A DNA stretch of 64,000 bases, taken from contig CAYGKA010000020.1 in assembly GCA_964350445.1 (NCBI GenBank), forward strand, positions 1 to 64,000, written 5' to 3'. Position numbers and translations under genes: made by a program. The notes under the pieces are model-generated. The model searched no databases. It was not told the DNA's origin and saw nothing but the letters and a program-made list of their open reading frames with translations. Shown here piece after piece: positions 8,800-16,769 of the stretch; position 1 is the first letter of the stretch; every line of letters begins with the position of its first letter. The stretch comes from Hwanghaeella sp964350445 (lineage in GTDB: Bacteria; Pseudomonadota; Alphaproteobacteria; UBA8366; Aestuariispiraceae).

Positions 8800-9539
8800 C
8801 CGTCTTCTCCCAGATAGACGGCCTGTACGGCCTTGTTCGCGCGGATCTCGTCCGGCGCGCCGATGGCGAGGACCTGTCCCTTGTTCAGGACCAGAATCCT
8901 GTCCGCGTGGTTGAAGACCACATCCATGTCATGTTCGGTGAACAGCACGCTGATACCGGATCGGTCGGCCAAGGAGCGAACCAGGCGCATCATCTGCTGG
9001 CGGCCGTCGGGCGCCATGCCCGCTGTGGGCTCATCCATCAGCAGCAGCCTGGGCCGGTTGGCGAGGGCCAGGGCCAGTTCCACGCGTTTGAGGTCGCCAT
9101 AGGAAAGCGAATGGCATTCGGTATCCAGAAGTGTATCCAGACCGACCGAACCACCGAGGTCGTCTGCTTCTTCGTTCTTGTAGCGCCGCGCGGAAAAACC
9201 GAAGGAAACACTTTTGCGGTCCCGGGACAGCAGTGCCGTCTGCAAGACCTCCCGAACCGTCATTGACTGGAATACCGTGGCGATCTGGAACGTCCGGCCG
9301 ATACCGGCGCGGAACAGCTTTTGCGGCGCGGCGCGGGTGATGTCCAAGCCGTCGAACAGGACAATGCCGGTATCCGGTTCGATCTGACCGCCGATCATGT
9401 TGAAGCATGTCGACTTGCCGGCCCCGTTCGGGCCGATAATGGCCAACATTTCGGTCCGCGCGACATCGAAGGAAACGCCATCGACGGCGCGGACCGCGCC
9501 GAAGCGTTTCGCCAAACCCTGGACATCCAGCAAGGTCAT
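8796..9539 (-). CDS. livG: Branched-chain/amide ABC transporter ATPase LivG
   Basis: A 247-residue ABC ATPase of the LivG class: Walker A GPNGAGKSTCFNMIGG, the family-typical GIGRTFQIATVFQSMTV, and Walker B RLLLMDEPTAGMAP. The expected ABC signature position reads HSLSYGDLKRVELALAL, with SYGD in place of SGGQ, as is usual in LivG. It sits 10 bp after the fused permease and overlaps livF by 4 bp. It pairs with LivF to power import. Confidence 0.93.
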   Translation of the reverse strand: MTLLDVQGLAKRFGAVRAVDGVSFDVARTEMLAIIGPNGAGKSTCFNMIGGQIEPDTGIVLFDGLDITRAAPQKLFRAGIGRTFQIATVFQSMTVREVLQTALLSRDRKSVSFGFSARRYKNEEADDLGGSVGLDTLLDTECHSLSYGDLKRVELALALANRPRLLLMDEPTAGMAPDGRQQMMRLVRSLADRSGISVLFTEHDMDVVFNHADRILVLNKGQVLAIGAPDEIRANKAVQAVYLGEDG

Positions 9540-9549
9540 GACGGCCCCC

Positions 9550-11388
9550 TCATTCCGATTTCCGTTGAGCGAGGGTGCGCAGCATCGCCGGCAAGCCGGT
9601 CAGGCCGCCGGGGGCAAGGATGGAGACCAGAATGATCACCGTGCCCAATAGCAGGCGCCATTGGTCGAACCGGGACAGCTGATCATGCAACAAGGTGAAG
9701 ACGGCGGACCCCAGGACCGGTCCGGCCAGATTTCCCACGCCGCCCAACAGGACCATCACAAGGGCGTCGACCGATCGTGGGATTGCTGCCTCGTCGGGGA
9801 AAATGCTGCCTTTGGAAAAGATGAACAGGGCACCTGCTAGACCCGCTGCGGCCCCCGCCAAGGCGAAGGCAAACCATTGTTGGCGGGTCACGTCGATGCC
9901 GATGGCTTCAGCCCGCGCCCGTGCGTCCCGGCCCGCGCGCAGGGCGAACCCGAAGGGCGCGTGCACGGCATGGCGCAACAGCAGAATTGCGGCGAGGCAA
10001 AGGGCGAGCGTCAAGTAGTAGTAGGCGGTGCGGCTCTCTGCCCACGGGCTTGGCCACAATCCCAAGAGCCCGTCGTCACCGCCGGTCAGCGCTGTCCACT
10101 GCACGCAAAGCGACCAAACGATCTGCGCCACTGCAAGCGTCAGCATGGCGAAGTAGATGCCGCTCAACCGAACGCAGAACCAGCCGAAGATCAACGCCGC
10201 TGTACCGGCAAGGGCCGGGGCCGCGGCCAGCGCCAGTTCCATGCCCGAGCCCTCGACATGCTGGGCGATCAATGCTGCGCCATAAGCGCCGATGGCGAAA
10301 AAGGCGGCATGGCCGAAGCTGACCAGACCGGCCGGTCCCAATAGAAAATGGAGCGATGTGGCGAACAGGGCCGCGACTGCGATATCGGTTGCCAGGACAA
10401 GAATGAATTCATCCTGCGCGAAGGGCAGAAGAAGTCCCGCCACCAGGACAAGGGACCAGATTGCCTTCTCCCGCCTGCCCGATTGCGGATACCCGGCCCC
10501 TGGGACATGGCCGCGTTCCTCGCGCTCCGGTCGGCCGAACAATCCGTGCGGGCGCAGAAGCAGAACGGCGGCCATCACCAGAAACATCAGGACCAGTGTC
10601 GCCTGAGGCAGCAGCACCACCCCGAAAGCGTTTGCCAAGCCGATGACGACGGCGGCGACATAGGCCCCTCCCAGACTGCCCATCCCGCCGACCACGACAA
10701 CGACGAAGGCGGGCGCGATGACGGTTAGGTCCATCATCAGGTCGGCCCCGCCCTTTGGCAATTGCAAGGCTCCGCCCAAGCCGGCCAGGGCGGATCCCAG
10801 GAAGAAAACGCCGGTGAACAGGATGCGCTGGTCGATGCCGAGCGCGGCGGCCATCTCGCGATCCTCGGTAGCAGCTCGAACCAGGATGCCCCAGCGCGTC
10901 TTGTTCAACAGAAGCCAGACCAACCCCAGCACGATTGGACCCGCGGCGATCAGGAAGAAGTCATAGCTGGGAATCCGCGTGCCTAGCAGATCGACGGCGC
11001 CGCTTAGCCCCGGCGCGCGCGGGCCCAGCCGGTCTTGCGGTCCCCAAGCCAGCAGGGTCAGGTCTTCGATGATCAGCACCAGCCCGAAGGTGACCAGCAG
11101 TTGGAACAGCGGCGGCGCCCGATAAACCGGTTTCAGGACGGTGATTTCCGCCAGCGCGCCGATTGCGCCCACCGCTAACGCGCTGAGCAGGATAGACGGC
11201 CAAAAACCATACCCCGAAGTGCCGAGGAATTCTGTCAGCGAGTAGGCGATATAGGCGCCCAGCATGTAAAACGAGCCATGGGCGAAGTTGACGATTTTCG
11301 TCACGCCGAAAATCAGCGACAGGCCGGCCGCGATGAAGAACAGCACGGATGCACCGGCTAATCCGGTCAGGATCTGTCCGGTCAACAT
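9550..11388 (-). CDS. Fused LivH-LivM branched-chain/amide ABC permease
   Basis: A 612-residue inner-membrane permease in which both halves of a Liv-type transporter are joined. Residues 1 to about 285 match LivH (MLTGQILTGLAGASVLFF start, then GVTKIVNFAHGSFYMLGAY and VVVVGGMGSLGGAYVAAV). A short hydrophilic joint containing RPEREERG follows, then a LivM-like half with LLGPAGLVSFGHAAFFAIGAYG and VMVLLGGVGNLAGPVLG. I start it at the ATG at 11388; the frame is open upstream, but that part is Pro/Arg-rich and overlaps livK in another frame. Separate livH and livM are the commoner arrangement. Confidence 0.9.
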   Translation of the reverse strand: MLTGQILTGLAGASVLFFIAAGLSLIFGVTKIVNFAHGSFYMLGAYIAYSLTEFLGTSGYGFWPSILLSALAVGAIGALAEITVLKPVYRAPPLFQLLVTFGLVLIIEDLTLLAWGPQDRLGPRAPGLSGAVDLLGTRIPSYDFFLIAAGPIVLGLVWLLLNKTRWGILVRAATEDREMAAALGIDQRILFTGVFFLGSALAGLGGALQLPKGGADLMMDLTVIAPAFVVVVVGGMGSLGGAYVAAVVIGLANAFGVVLLPQATLVLMFLVMAAVLLLRPHGLFGRPEREERGHVPGAGYPQSGRREKAIWSLVLVAGLLLPFAQDEFILVLATDIAVAALFATSLHFLLGPAGLVSFGHAAFFAIGAYGAALIAQHVEGSGMELALAAAPALAGTAALIFGWFCVRLSGIYFAMLTLAVAQIVWSLCVQWTALTGGDDGLLGLWPSPWAESRTAYYYLTLALCLAAILLLRHAVHAPFGFALRAGRDARARAEAIGIDVTRQQWFAFALAGAAAGLAGALFIFSKGSIFPDEAAIPRSVDALVMVLLGGVGNLAGPVLGSAVFTLLHDQLSRFDQWRLLLGTVIILVSILAPGGLTGLPAMLRTLAQRKSE

Positions 11389-11434
11389 GTGAGGATTGGC
11401 TCCAGCGCAGTCATGATAGGGGCGCTGCGGGCCA

Positions 11435-11462
11435 GGGCGGTCAGGCTGTTCCCGAGCCGCCC
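11435..11462 (-). other. Stem-loop between livK and livHM
   Basis: In the 85-bp gap after the binding-protein gene, GGGC/GCCC and GGCT/AGCC arms can pair around a 7-base loop, with a 5-base bulge on one side. There is no T-run. Such hairpins after binding-protein genes often protect the upstream mRNA or attenuate read-through; that role is inferred. Confidence 0.35.
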
Positions 11463-11473
11463 CGGCAGGCGGA

Positions 11474-12700
11474 TCAGTTGCCCGGGCGCAGGTGTTTGAC
11501 TTCCTCCGGTCCCGGCAGGTGGTCTGCGCCGTCGGCATAACGCCAATCGACCATGACGCCTTCGCCGTCATCGACCGCGGTGCGGCCAACGAAAGCGCCC
11601 ATCGTGGATTGGTGGTCCGAGGCGCGGAAGGTGATCGGCCCGATCGGCGTGTCCACCTGAATTCCTTCGGCGGCGTCGACCATTGCTTCGGTGTCGGTGG
11701 AGCCCGCCTTCGTGATGATCGCGGCGATGGACTTGAAGGTGTTGTACCCGACCAGCGATCCCACCTTCGGCGTTTCATCGAACTTCGCTTTGTAGGCCTC
11801 CACGAAGGATTTGTGCGCCGGCGTGTCGATTGCGTACCAGGGATAGCCGGTGACGATCCAACCTTCTGGTGCTTCGTCTTTCAGGGGTTCCAGATATTCC
11901 GGCTCACCCGTCAGCAGGCTGACGACCGTGCGGTCCTTGAACAGGCCGCGCAGGCTGCCTTCGCGGACAAACTTGGACAGATCGCCGCCGAAGGTGACGT
12001 TGTAGATCGCGTCCGGCTTGGCCGCCGCCAGGGCTTCCGCCTCCGCGCCGGCGTCGATCTTGAACAGACCCGGCCATTGCGCGGCCACGAACTTCACGTC
12101 CGGCCTGCGTTCCTTAAGAAGACGCTGAAACGCGGCGACCGCATCCTGGCCGTATTTGTAGTTCGGGGCGATGGTGGCCCATGTCTTGGCGGGAAGCTTG
12201 GCGGCTTCTTCCGCCAGCATCGAAGCCTGCATATGGGTACTCGGCCGCAAACGGAAGGTGTAGCGGTTGCCCTTGCTCCAAACGATCGCGTCGCTCAGCG
12301 GTTCGGACGCCATAAAGAACGTCTTGTTGCGCTTTGCGACATCGGCGACTGCAAGGCCGATATGCGAAAAGAAAGTGCCCGCGATCAGATCGACCTTCTC
12401 GCGGCTCAACATCTCCTCAACGATCCGGACGGCGTCGCCAGGCTTGCCGGCGTCGTCCCGCGAGATGACTTCCAGTTGCCGGCCGAGCACACCGCCAGCC
12501 GAATTGATCTCCTCCACCGCGAGTTCCCATCCCTGCTTGTACGGAATAGTGAAGGCGGGCAGGGACGTATAACTGTTGATTTCGCCGATTTTGATCGTGT
12601 CGGCGGCATGTGCCGGGCCGTGCATTGCGGTGAGGGCCATAGGACCCAAGGCGAAAGTGGCGATCAGTCCGGCGGCCATCTGGCGTCGTGTCGGTTTCAT
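11474..12700 (-). CDS. Liv-type ABC transporter substrate-binding protein
   Basis: A 408-residue periplasmic binding protein of the LivK/peripla_BP_6 class. The N-terminus MKPTRRQMAAGLIATFALG is a signal peptide with an Arg pair, ending near AHAAD, so Sec or Tat export is possible. The mature part opens IKIGEINSYTSLPAF and contains INSAGGVLGRQLEVISRDD, the typical family segment. The ATG at 12700 follows an AGGGCAG site. As first gene of the run it probably carries the promoter for livHM, livG, livF and gabD. The ligand is unknown; nearby gabD makes an amino acid or amide plausible. Confidence 0.88.
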   Translation of the reverse strand: MKPTRRQMAAGLIATFALGPMALTAMHGPAHAADTIKIGEINSYTSLPAFTIPYKQGWELAVEEINSAGGVLGRQLEVISRDDAGKPGDAVRIVEEMLSREKVDLIAGTFFSHIGLAVADVAKRNKTFFMASEPLSDAIVWSKGNRYTFRLRPSTHMQASMLAEEAAKLPAKTWATIAPNYKYGQDAVAAFQRLLKERRPDVKFVAAQWPGLFKIDAGAEAEALAAAKPDAIYNVTFGGDLSKFVREGSLRGLFKDRTVVSLLTGEPEYLEPLKDEAPEGWIVTGYPWYAIDTPAHKSFVEAYKAKFDETPKVGSLVGYNTFKSIAAIITKAGSTDTEAMVDAAEGIQVDTPIGPITFRASDHQSTMGAFVGRTAVDDGEGVMVDWRYADGADHLPGPEEVKHLRPGN

Positions 12701-12890
12701 GCTCTGCCCTTGTCTGAGCATCGGCCTCGGCCGGCGCTCCTAACGAATTTTCGCACCCTGGGAACCACGCGCTGGCGCGCTTCGTCGGCATCCGGACCGA
12801 TCCCGCACCCCGCGGAGTGTGCTGCTCCGTCGGATCCCTCCCACTATAGTAAATAACTAAGGCGGCTTTTATGTGTTCTCAACAGCAGAA

Positions 12891-13871
12891 TTATTGGATT
12901 GTCGTAATGTCGGTGACGATTCCGACGCTTTCGCAGCCTACAACATGCATTGTCCCGGCCGCCATATCGCATTCCAGGGCCAGGCGGGTGTCCTTGTTCA
13001 GGACCGGCGGTGTCAGCCAGCCGAACAGTTCTTCGTCCCGGCCCCAGCTTGCGGCCATCTGCTCGGCGCGCGCGGGGCTTTCCTTCCCTCTTGGCCTGGC
13101 CGGGTCATCGAATAGACGCCAATGATTGGCGGCTACCGCCATCTCGCGGTCAATTCGCGCTTCGGTCCGCCCGCGCTCAATGGTCAGGGTTTCGCCCGCC
13201 CTGGTGCCGGCGATCGTGAAGATGACCGGCAACGCGATCGGCGTATTCGTCAGTTTTTCCACGGCCTCCCCGAAGTCGGCGCATGTTTCGAAAACGGATC
13301 TCACGAGATGAGCCGGGGGGAGCGCCGTCGTGGCCCTGGTCGCGATGCGGGCCGCAATCCAGTCAAAGGGCAAGACACCGGTTTTCTTCGGTAGTGGCGC
13401 CTGATTGATCATGATGGCGAAGCGCCCCGGCGCCATGCCGCTGATGGTGCCCAGATATCCCGGCCAGGTGGGGTACAGATTGGGACCCTTCGGTCCTTCC
13501 TGCCTTACCAGAACCATGTTCCGGCCTATCTCGTCAAACGGCCAGTCCAACGTCCGGCGCAAGATCGGTGCCGATTTCCCATGCGGTGTTTTGGCGCCGG
13601 TCGTGCATCCCCATTCGTAGCAAAAATTCATGAACCACAAGCCTTGTGGGCGGTTCGCGGCGATGGCGGCAATCTCGGACAAAAAGGGGTTTCCACTTTT
13701 CGTCGCCCATTTCCTCGACCGGCTGTCCAGGAACCGCAGCGGGAGCGTGCCCAAATGACGCCGCCCGGAGGCGAGGATCTCGGCCATTCGGGCCGGTTCC
13801 AAATCCGCCACTACGGAAAGCGGTGCGGCGCCGATGTCGTGCACCGGAATGCGCAGGCGTGTTTCGGTCAT
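12891..13871 (-). CDS. Acid ceramidase/NAAA-like Ntn amidohydrolase
   Basis: A 326-residue protein that appears to belong to the N-terminal-nucleophile amidases of the acid ceramidase / N-acylethanolamine amidase / C45 group. The key sign is GCTTG (Cys89) followed 17-20 residues later by RTLD (Arg106, Asp109), matching the Cys...R-x-x-D layout of acid ceramidase with one extra residue in between. If so, the chain is expected to self-cleave before Cys89, which leaves an 88-residue propeptide. No signal peptide is evident. Its ATG overlaps the tam-like stop by 4 bp. The substrate, an N-acyl amide or peptide, is inferred from family only. Confidence 0.68.
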   Translation of the reverse strand: MTETRLRIPVHDIGAAPLSVVADLEPARMAEILASGRRHLGTLPLRFLDSRSRKWATKSGNPFLSEIAAIAANRPQGLWFMNFCYEWGCTTGAKTPHGKSAPILRRTLDWPFDEIGRNMVLVRQEGPKGPNLYPTWPGYLGTISGMAPGRFAIMINQAPLPKKTGVLPFDWIAARIATRATTALPPAHLVRSVFETCADFGEAVEKLTNTPIALPVIFTIAGTRAGETLTIERGRTEARIDREMAVAANHWRLFDDPARPRGKESPARAEQMAASWGRDEELFGWLTPPVLNKDTRLALECDMAAGTMHVVGCESVGIVTDITTIQ

Positions 13872-14638
13872 GCAGGCTTGATGGCGATGATGAAGAGCCT
13901 CAGAAAGGGAAGCAGCGTCTTGCCGTTGGCCTGCTTCGGATAGGCCGCTGCAATCCGTTTGCGGTAGGCGTCTTCAAACCCAGACTTTTCCGGTTCGTCC
14001 AATGCGTCCAGAAACGGCCGCAGCCAGGTGCCCTTGGTCCACTCCGCGACCGGGTTCTCGCCTTCCAAGGCTTGAATGTAGTTCGTTTCCCAGATGTCCA
14101 GGCTGGCCGCCAGGGGTTCCAGGATGTCGTAGTAGACGTTCGGCCGGAGTGTCGGCGGCGGCTTGATCATGGGGGTTAGGGTCGCTTCCCACGGTCCGTC
14201 CTTGGCCGCCTCGGCAACGCTTGTATGAGACGGGCGGCCAAAATTGCGCGGAATCTGAACCGCCAGGATGCCGCCTGGTTTCAAATGCGCGAACAGTGAC
14301 GGAAAGAGGGTTTGATGATCCGGCAGCCAATGCAGCGCCGCGTTCGTGTAGATCAGATCTACCGGTTCCGGCGGGGTCCAATCACCGATATCCGCTACCT
14401 CGAACCGGGCTTTTGGCGCCGCGGCGCCTGCCTTGGCCAGCATTTCGACGCTCGAATCCAGACCAAGAACGTCGGCTTCCGGCCAGCGCTCGGCCAAATA
14501 CGTCGTGACGGTGCCCGGACCGCATCCCAGATCGACGACCGTTCGCTGGCCGGTGTCGGGAATATGCGCCAGCAGATCCAGCGCGGGGCGCAAGCGGTGA
14601 CCGCTGAAAGCGAGGTATTGATGTGGATCCCAAACCAT
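13868..14638 (-). CDS. tam: Trans-aconitate 2-methyltransferase family protein
   Basis: A 256-residue SAM-dependent methyltransferase; E. coli Tam is 252. Motif I is VVDLGCGPGTVTTYLA, followed by DVLGLDSSVEML and FEVADIGDW. The Tam-like N-terminus MVWDPHQYLAFSGHRLRPALDLL and the C-terminal FLRLFIIAIKP support the assignment. Tam methylates trans-aconitate, an inhibitor of aconitase. The ATG at 14638 was chosen because the upstream in-frame extension is unlike the family and the length then fits. It overlaps the Ntn hydrolase by 4 bp and is divergent from the DUF3572 gene. Confidence 0.87.
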   Translation of the reverse strand: MVWDPHQYLAFSGHRLRPALDLLAHIPDTGQRTVVDLGCGPGTVTTYLAERWPEADVLGLDSSVEMLAKAGAAAPKARFEVADIGDWTPPEPVDLIYTNAALHWLPDHQTLFPSLFAHLKPGGILAVQIPRNFGRPSHTSVAEAAKDGPWEATLTPMIKPPPTLRPNVYYDILEPLAASLDIWETNYIQALEGENPVAEWTKGTWLRPFLDALDEPEKSGFEDAYRKRIAAAYPKQANGKTLLPFLRLFIIAIKPA

Positions 14639-14768
14639 CTGACCACCTGCTGCCGTTATATCGCCCGATGCGAAAATGTGAGGGTTGCCGCCCCGTTCTG
14701 CAATGTTATTGATGCGTCGGACTTTTGTCGGTGTGCCGGAACCATCGTGGCAAAATGAAGGAGCGACA

Positions 14769-15047
14769 ATGAAGCGAACGGACAAAGCGGTGTCGCTTGC
14801 GCGTGATGCGCTGATCTATCTATCCCAGGACGCGGACCGGATCGGGCGGTTCCTCGCCGTGACGGGCGTGGGGCCCGTCGAAATCAGGGAGCGTGTGGAC
14901 GACCCGACCTTCCTGGCCGGCGTGCTGGATTTCATCCTGGCCGATGACGCGATGGTGATTGAATTCGCTGAGGCGGCGGAGATTGCGCCGGAAGAGCCGG
15001 CACGGGCGCGCCGCTTGCTGCCGGGGGGCGATGTTCTGGAATACTGA
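14769..15047 (+). CDS. DUF3572 family protein
   Basis: A 92-residue acidic protein of the alphaproteobacterial DUF3572 family: FLAVTGVGPVEIRER and a VLDFILADDAMVIEFAE helix are characteristic. Its function is unknown. The ATG at 14769 has GAAGGAGCGACA in front; an earlier in-frame ATG would add 28 unconserved residues. It is divergent from tam and converges with the small 62-residue gene. Confidence 0.83.
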   Translation: MKRTDKAVSLARDALIYLSQDADRIGRFLAVTGVGPVEIRERVDDPTFLAGVLDFILADDAMVIEFAEAAEIAPEEPARARRLLPGGDVLEY

Positions 15048-15059
15048 AGTGGGAACGTC

Positions 15060-15248
15060 TTAGGCGCGGCTCAGGTCATCGGCCCCTTGCGGGGGCTGCA
15101 GATGGAACGCGACGCGTTTCAGGGCGTCCGTTGCCTTGCGGCCCAGATCCTCCGCCGTTTCTGGGTCGGACTTCGTTGCTTTCTTCAGCAATGAATGGGC
15201 CCAATCCGATTGGCTGCGTGCATAGTCTCCATAGTCTATCCAAGGCAT
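15060..15248 (-). CDS. Small hypothetical protein
   Basis: A 62-residue soluble protein (MPWIDYGDYARSQSDWAHSL start, charged helical middle, no signal or membrane span) with no recognised family. Codon use looks like that of its neighbours. The ATG at 15248 is preceded by a weak AGGA. It lies between DUF3572 (convergent) and the MATE gene (divergent). It could be a spurious frame, but the composition is protein-like. Confidence 0.5.
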   Translation of the reverse strand: MPWIDYGDYARSQSDWAHSLLKKATKSDPETAEDLGRKATDALKRVAFHLQPPQGADDLSRA

Positions 15249-15413
15249 TTTTGTATTCCTAACTTTCACCTCTGATGCTTGCGCGTGTGTGGGGAATAGG
15301 CGCAAAACCCGATCAGTGTTGATGTCCCAGGAACAGTGACGCAGCGTCTGGAAGGACGCAGTGATTATGGTCACTGGATACCGCAAATCGGGATGATCTT
15401 TGGCTATGAGTGG

Positions 15414-16754
15414 ATGGGCGACGGCGTGACCAGCAGGGTTCAGGCAGGCAATTGGCATCGCCGAATTTGGCGTTTGGCCATGCCGATGATCATCTCCAAT
15501 ATCTCCGTTCCGCTGCTGGGTGCTGTGGACACGGCGGTGATGGGGCATCTGCCTGACCCGGCCTATCTGGGCGCCGTCGCGATCGGCGCGCTGATTTTTT
15601 CCTATGTCTATTGGGGGTTCGGGTTTCTCCGCATGAGCACTGTGGGCATGACCGCCCAGGCGTTCGGCGAGGGGGACGAGACCGGTTTTCAGACCGTGCT
15701 CTATCGTGCCGGGCTGATCGCCTTCGGGCTCGCCGCGGCGATCGTTCTATTGCAGCAGCCGATCGCCATGCTTTCCTTCAACCTGCTCTCGGCCAGTGAT
15801 CAGGTGGAGGATCTGGCTCATCGCTATTTCCAGATTCGGGTATGGGGCGCACCGGCGGCGCTGGCGACTTTCGTGATCCTCGGTTGGTTCTTGGGACAGG
15901 AGGATGCCAGGACGCCGCTGGTCATCCAGGTGGTGACGAACGCGATTAACATTGTCTTGGATCTGCTCTTCGTGATGGGGCTTGGATGGGGTGTGGATGG
16001 CGTGGCGGCCGCTACGTTGATCGCGGAATATGCCGGGTTCTTGCTGGGTGCGTTTCTGGTGCTGCGGCGTCTGGCGCAGATGGGGGAACGGTTGGTCCCC
16101 AACCGAAACCTTTTCGCCCTCCGCGAGTTTCGGTCGATGGTGGCGATCAACCGGGACATTTTCATCCGCACTTTCTGCCTGCTGACGGCTTTCGCGATCT
16201 TCACGGCCCAGAGCGCGAAGATGGGCGACGTGATCCTGGCGGCCAATGCCGTGCTACTGAATTTCCTGACCTTCAGCTCCCACGCGTTGGACGCCTTTGC
16301 CCATGCGGCCGAAGCGCTGGTCGGGGGCGCAAAAGGGCGGCGGGACCGGGCCGGGTTCCACGCCGCGTCGAAGACGGCGATGATCTGGGGCGCCGGCATC
16401 GCAGCAGGGGCGAGCCTGCTTTTCCTGGTGACCGGTCCCTTCGTCATCAACGGGCTGACGGGGATCGCCGACGTGCGGGAAGCAGCCTATGGCTACATGA
16501 TCTGGGCGGCGGCCATGCCTATCGTATCGGTCTGGTGTTTTACCCTGGACGGCATTTTCATTGGGGCGACGCGGTCCGCCGATCTGCGCAATGGCATGGT
16601 GATTACGTTGATCGGGTATCTGGCCGCGCTATACGTGCTGGAACCCGCATTCGGCAACCACGGGCTTTGGGCGTCCATCGTTGTGCTCATGGTGCTGCGC
16701 GGGGTGACTCTGGGCCTGCGCTATCCTGCCCTGCTGCGCAGCATAGACGCCTGA
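15414..16754 (+). CDS. MATE family efflux transporter, DinF-like
   Basis: A 446-residue integral membrane protein of the MATE superfamily, DinF branch. The N-terminal repeat reads HRRIWRLAMPMIISNISVPL followed by GAVDTAVMGHLPDPAYLGAV, and AINIVLDLLFVMGLGWGVDG marks the helix 5-6 region. Twelve hydrophobic segments can be picked out in two six-helix bundles. It would export drugs or metabolites by H+ or Na+ antiport. The frame is open from 15336; I prefer the ATG at 15414 because residues before it do not look like this family. It converges with the RNA methyltransferase. Confidence 0.87.
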   Translation: MGDGVTSRVQAGNWHRRIWRLAMPMIISNISVPLLGAVDTAVMGHLPDPAYLGAVAIGALIFSYVYWGFGFLRMSTVGMTAQAFGEGDETGFQTVLYRAGLIAFGLAAAIVLLQQPIAMLSFNLLSASDQVEDLAHRYFQIRVWGAPAALATFVILGWFLGQEDARTPLVIQVVTNAINIVLDLLFVMGLGWGVDGVAAATLIAEYAGFLLGAFLVLRRLAQMGERLVPNRNLFALREFRSMVAINRDIFIRTFCLLTAFAIFTAQSAKMGDVILAANAVLLNFLTFSSHALDAFAHAAEALVGGAKGRRDRAGFHAASKTAMIWGAGIAAGASLLFLVTGPFVINGLTGIADVREAAYGYMIWAAAMPIVSVWCFTLDGIFIGATRSADLRNGMVITLIGYLAALYVLEPAFGNHGLWASIVVLMVLRGVTLGLRYPALLRSIDA

Positions 16755-16769
16755 ACCACTCCCTTGGTC

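Noticed and set aside
11389..11778. 130-residue N-terminal extension of LivHM
   Set aside because: Pro/Arg-rich and overlapping livK in another frame; LivH homology starts at the ATG at 11388.
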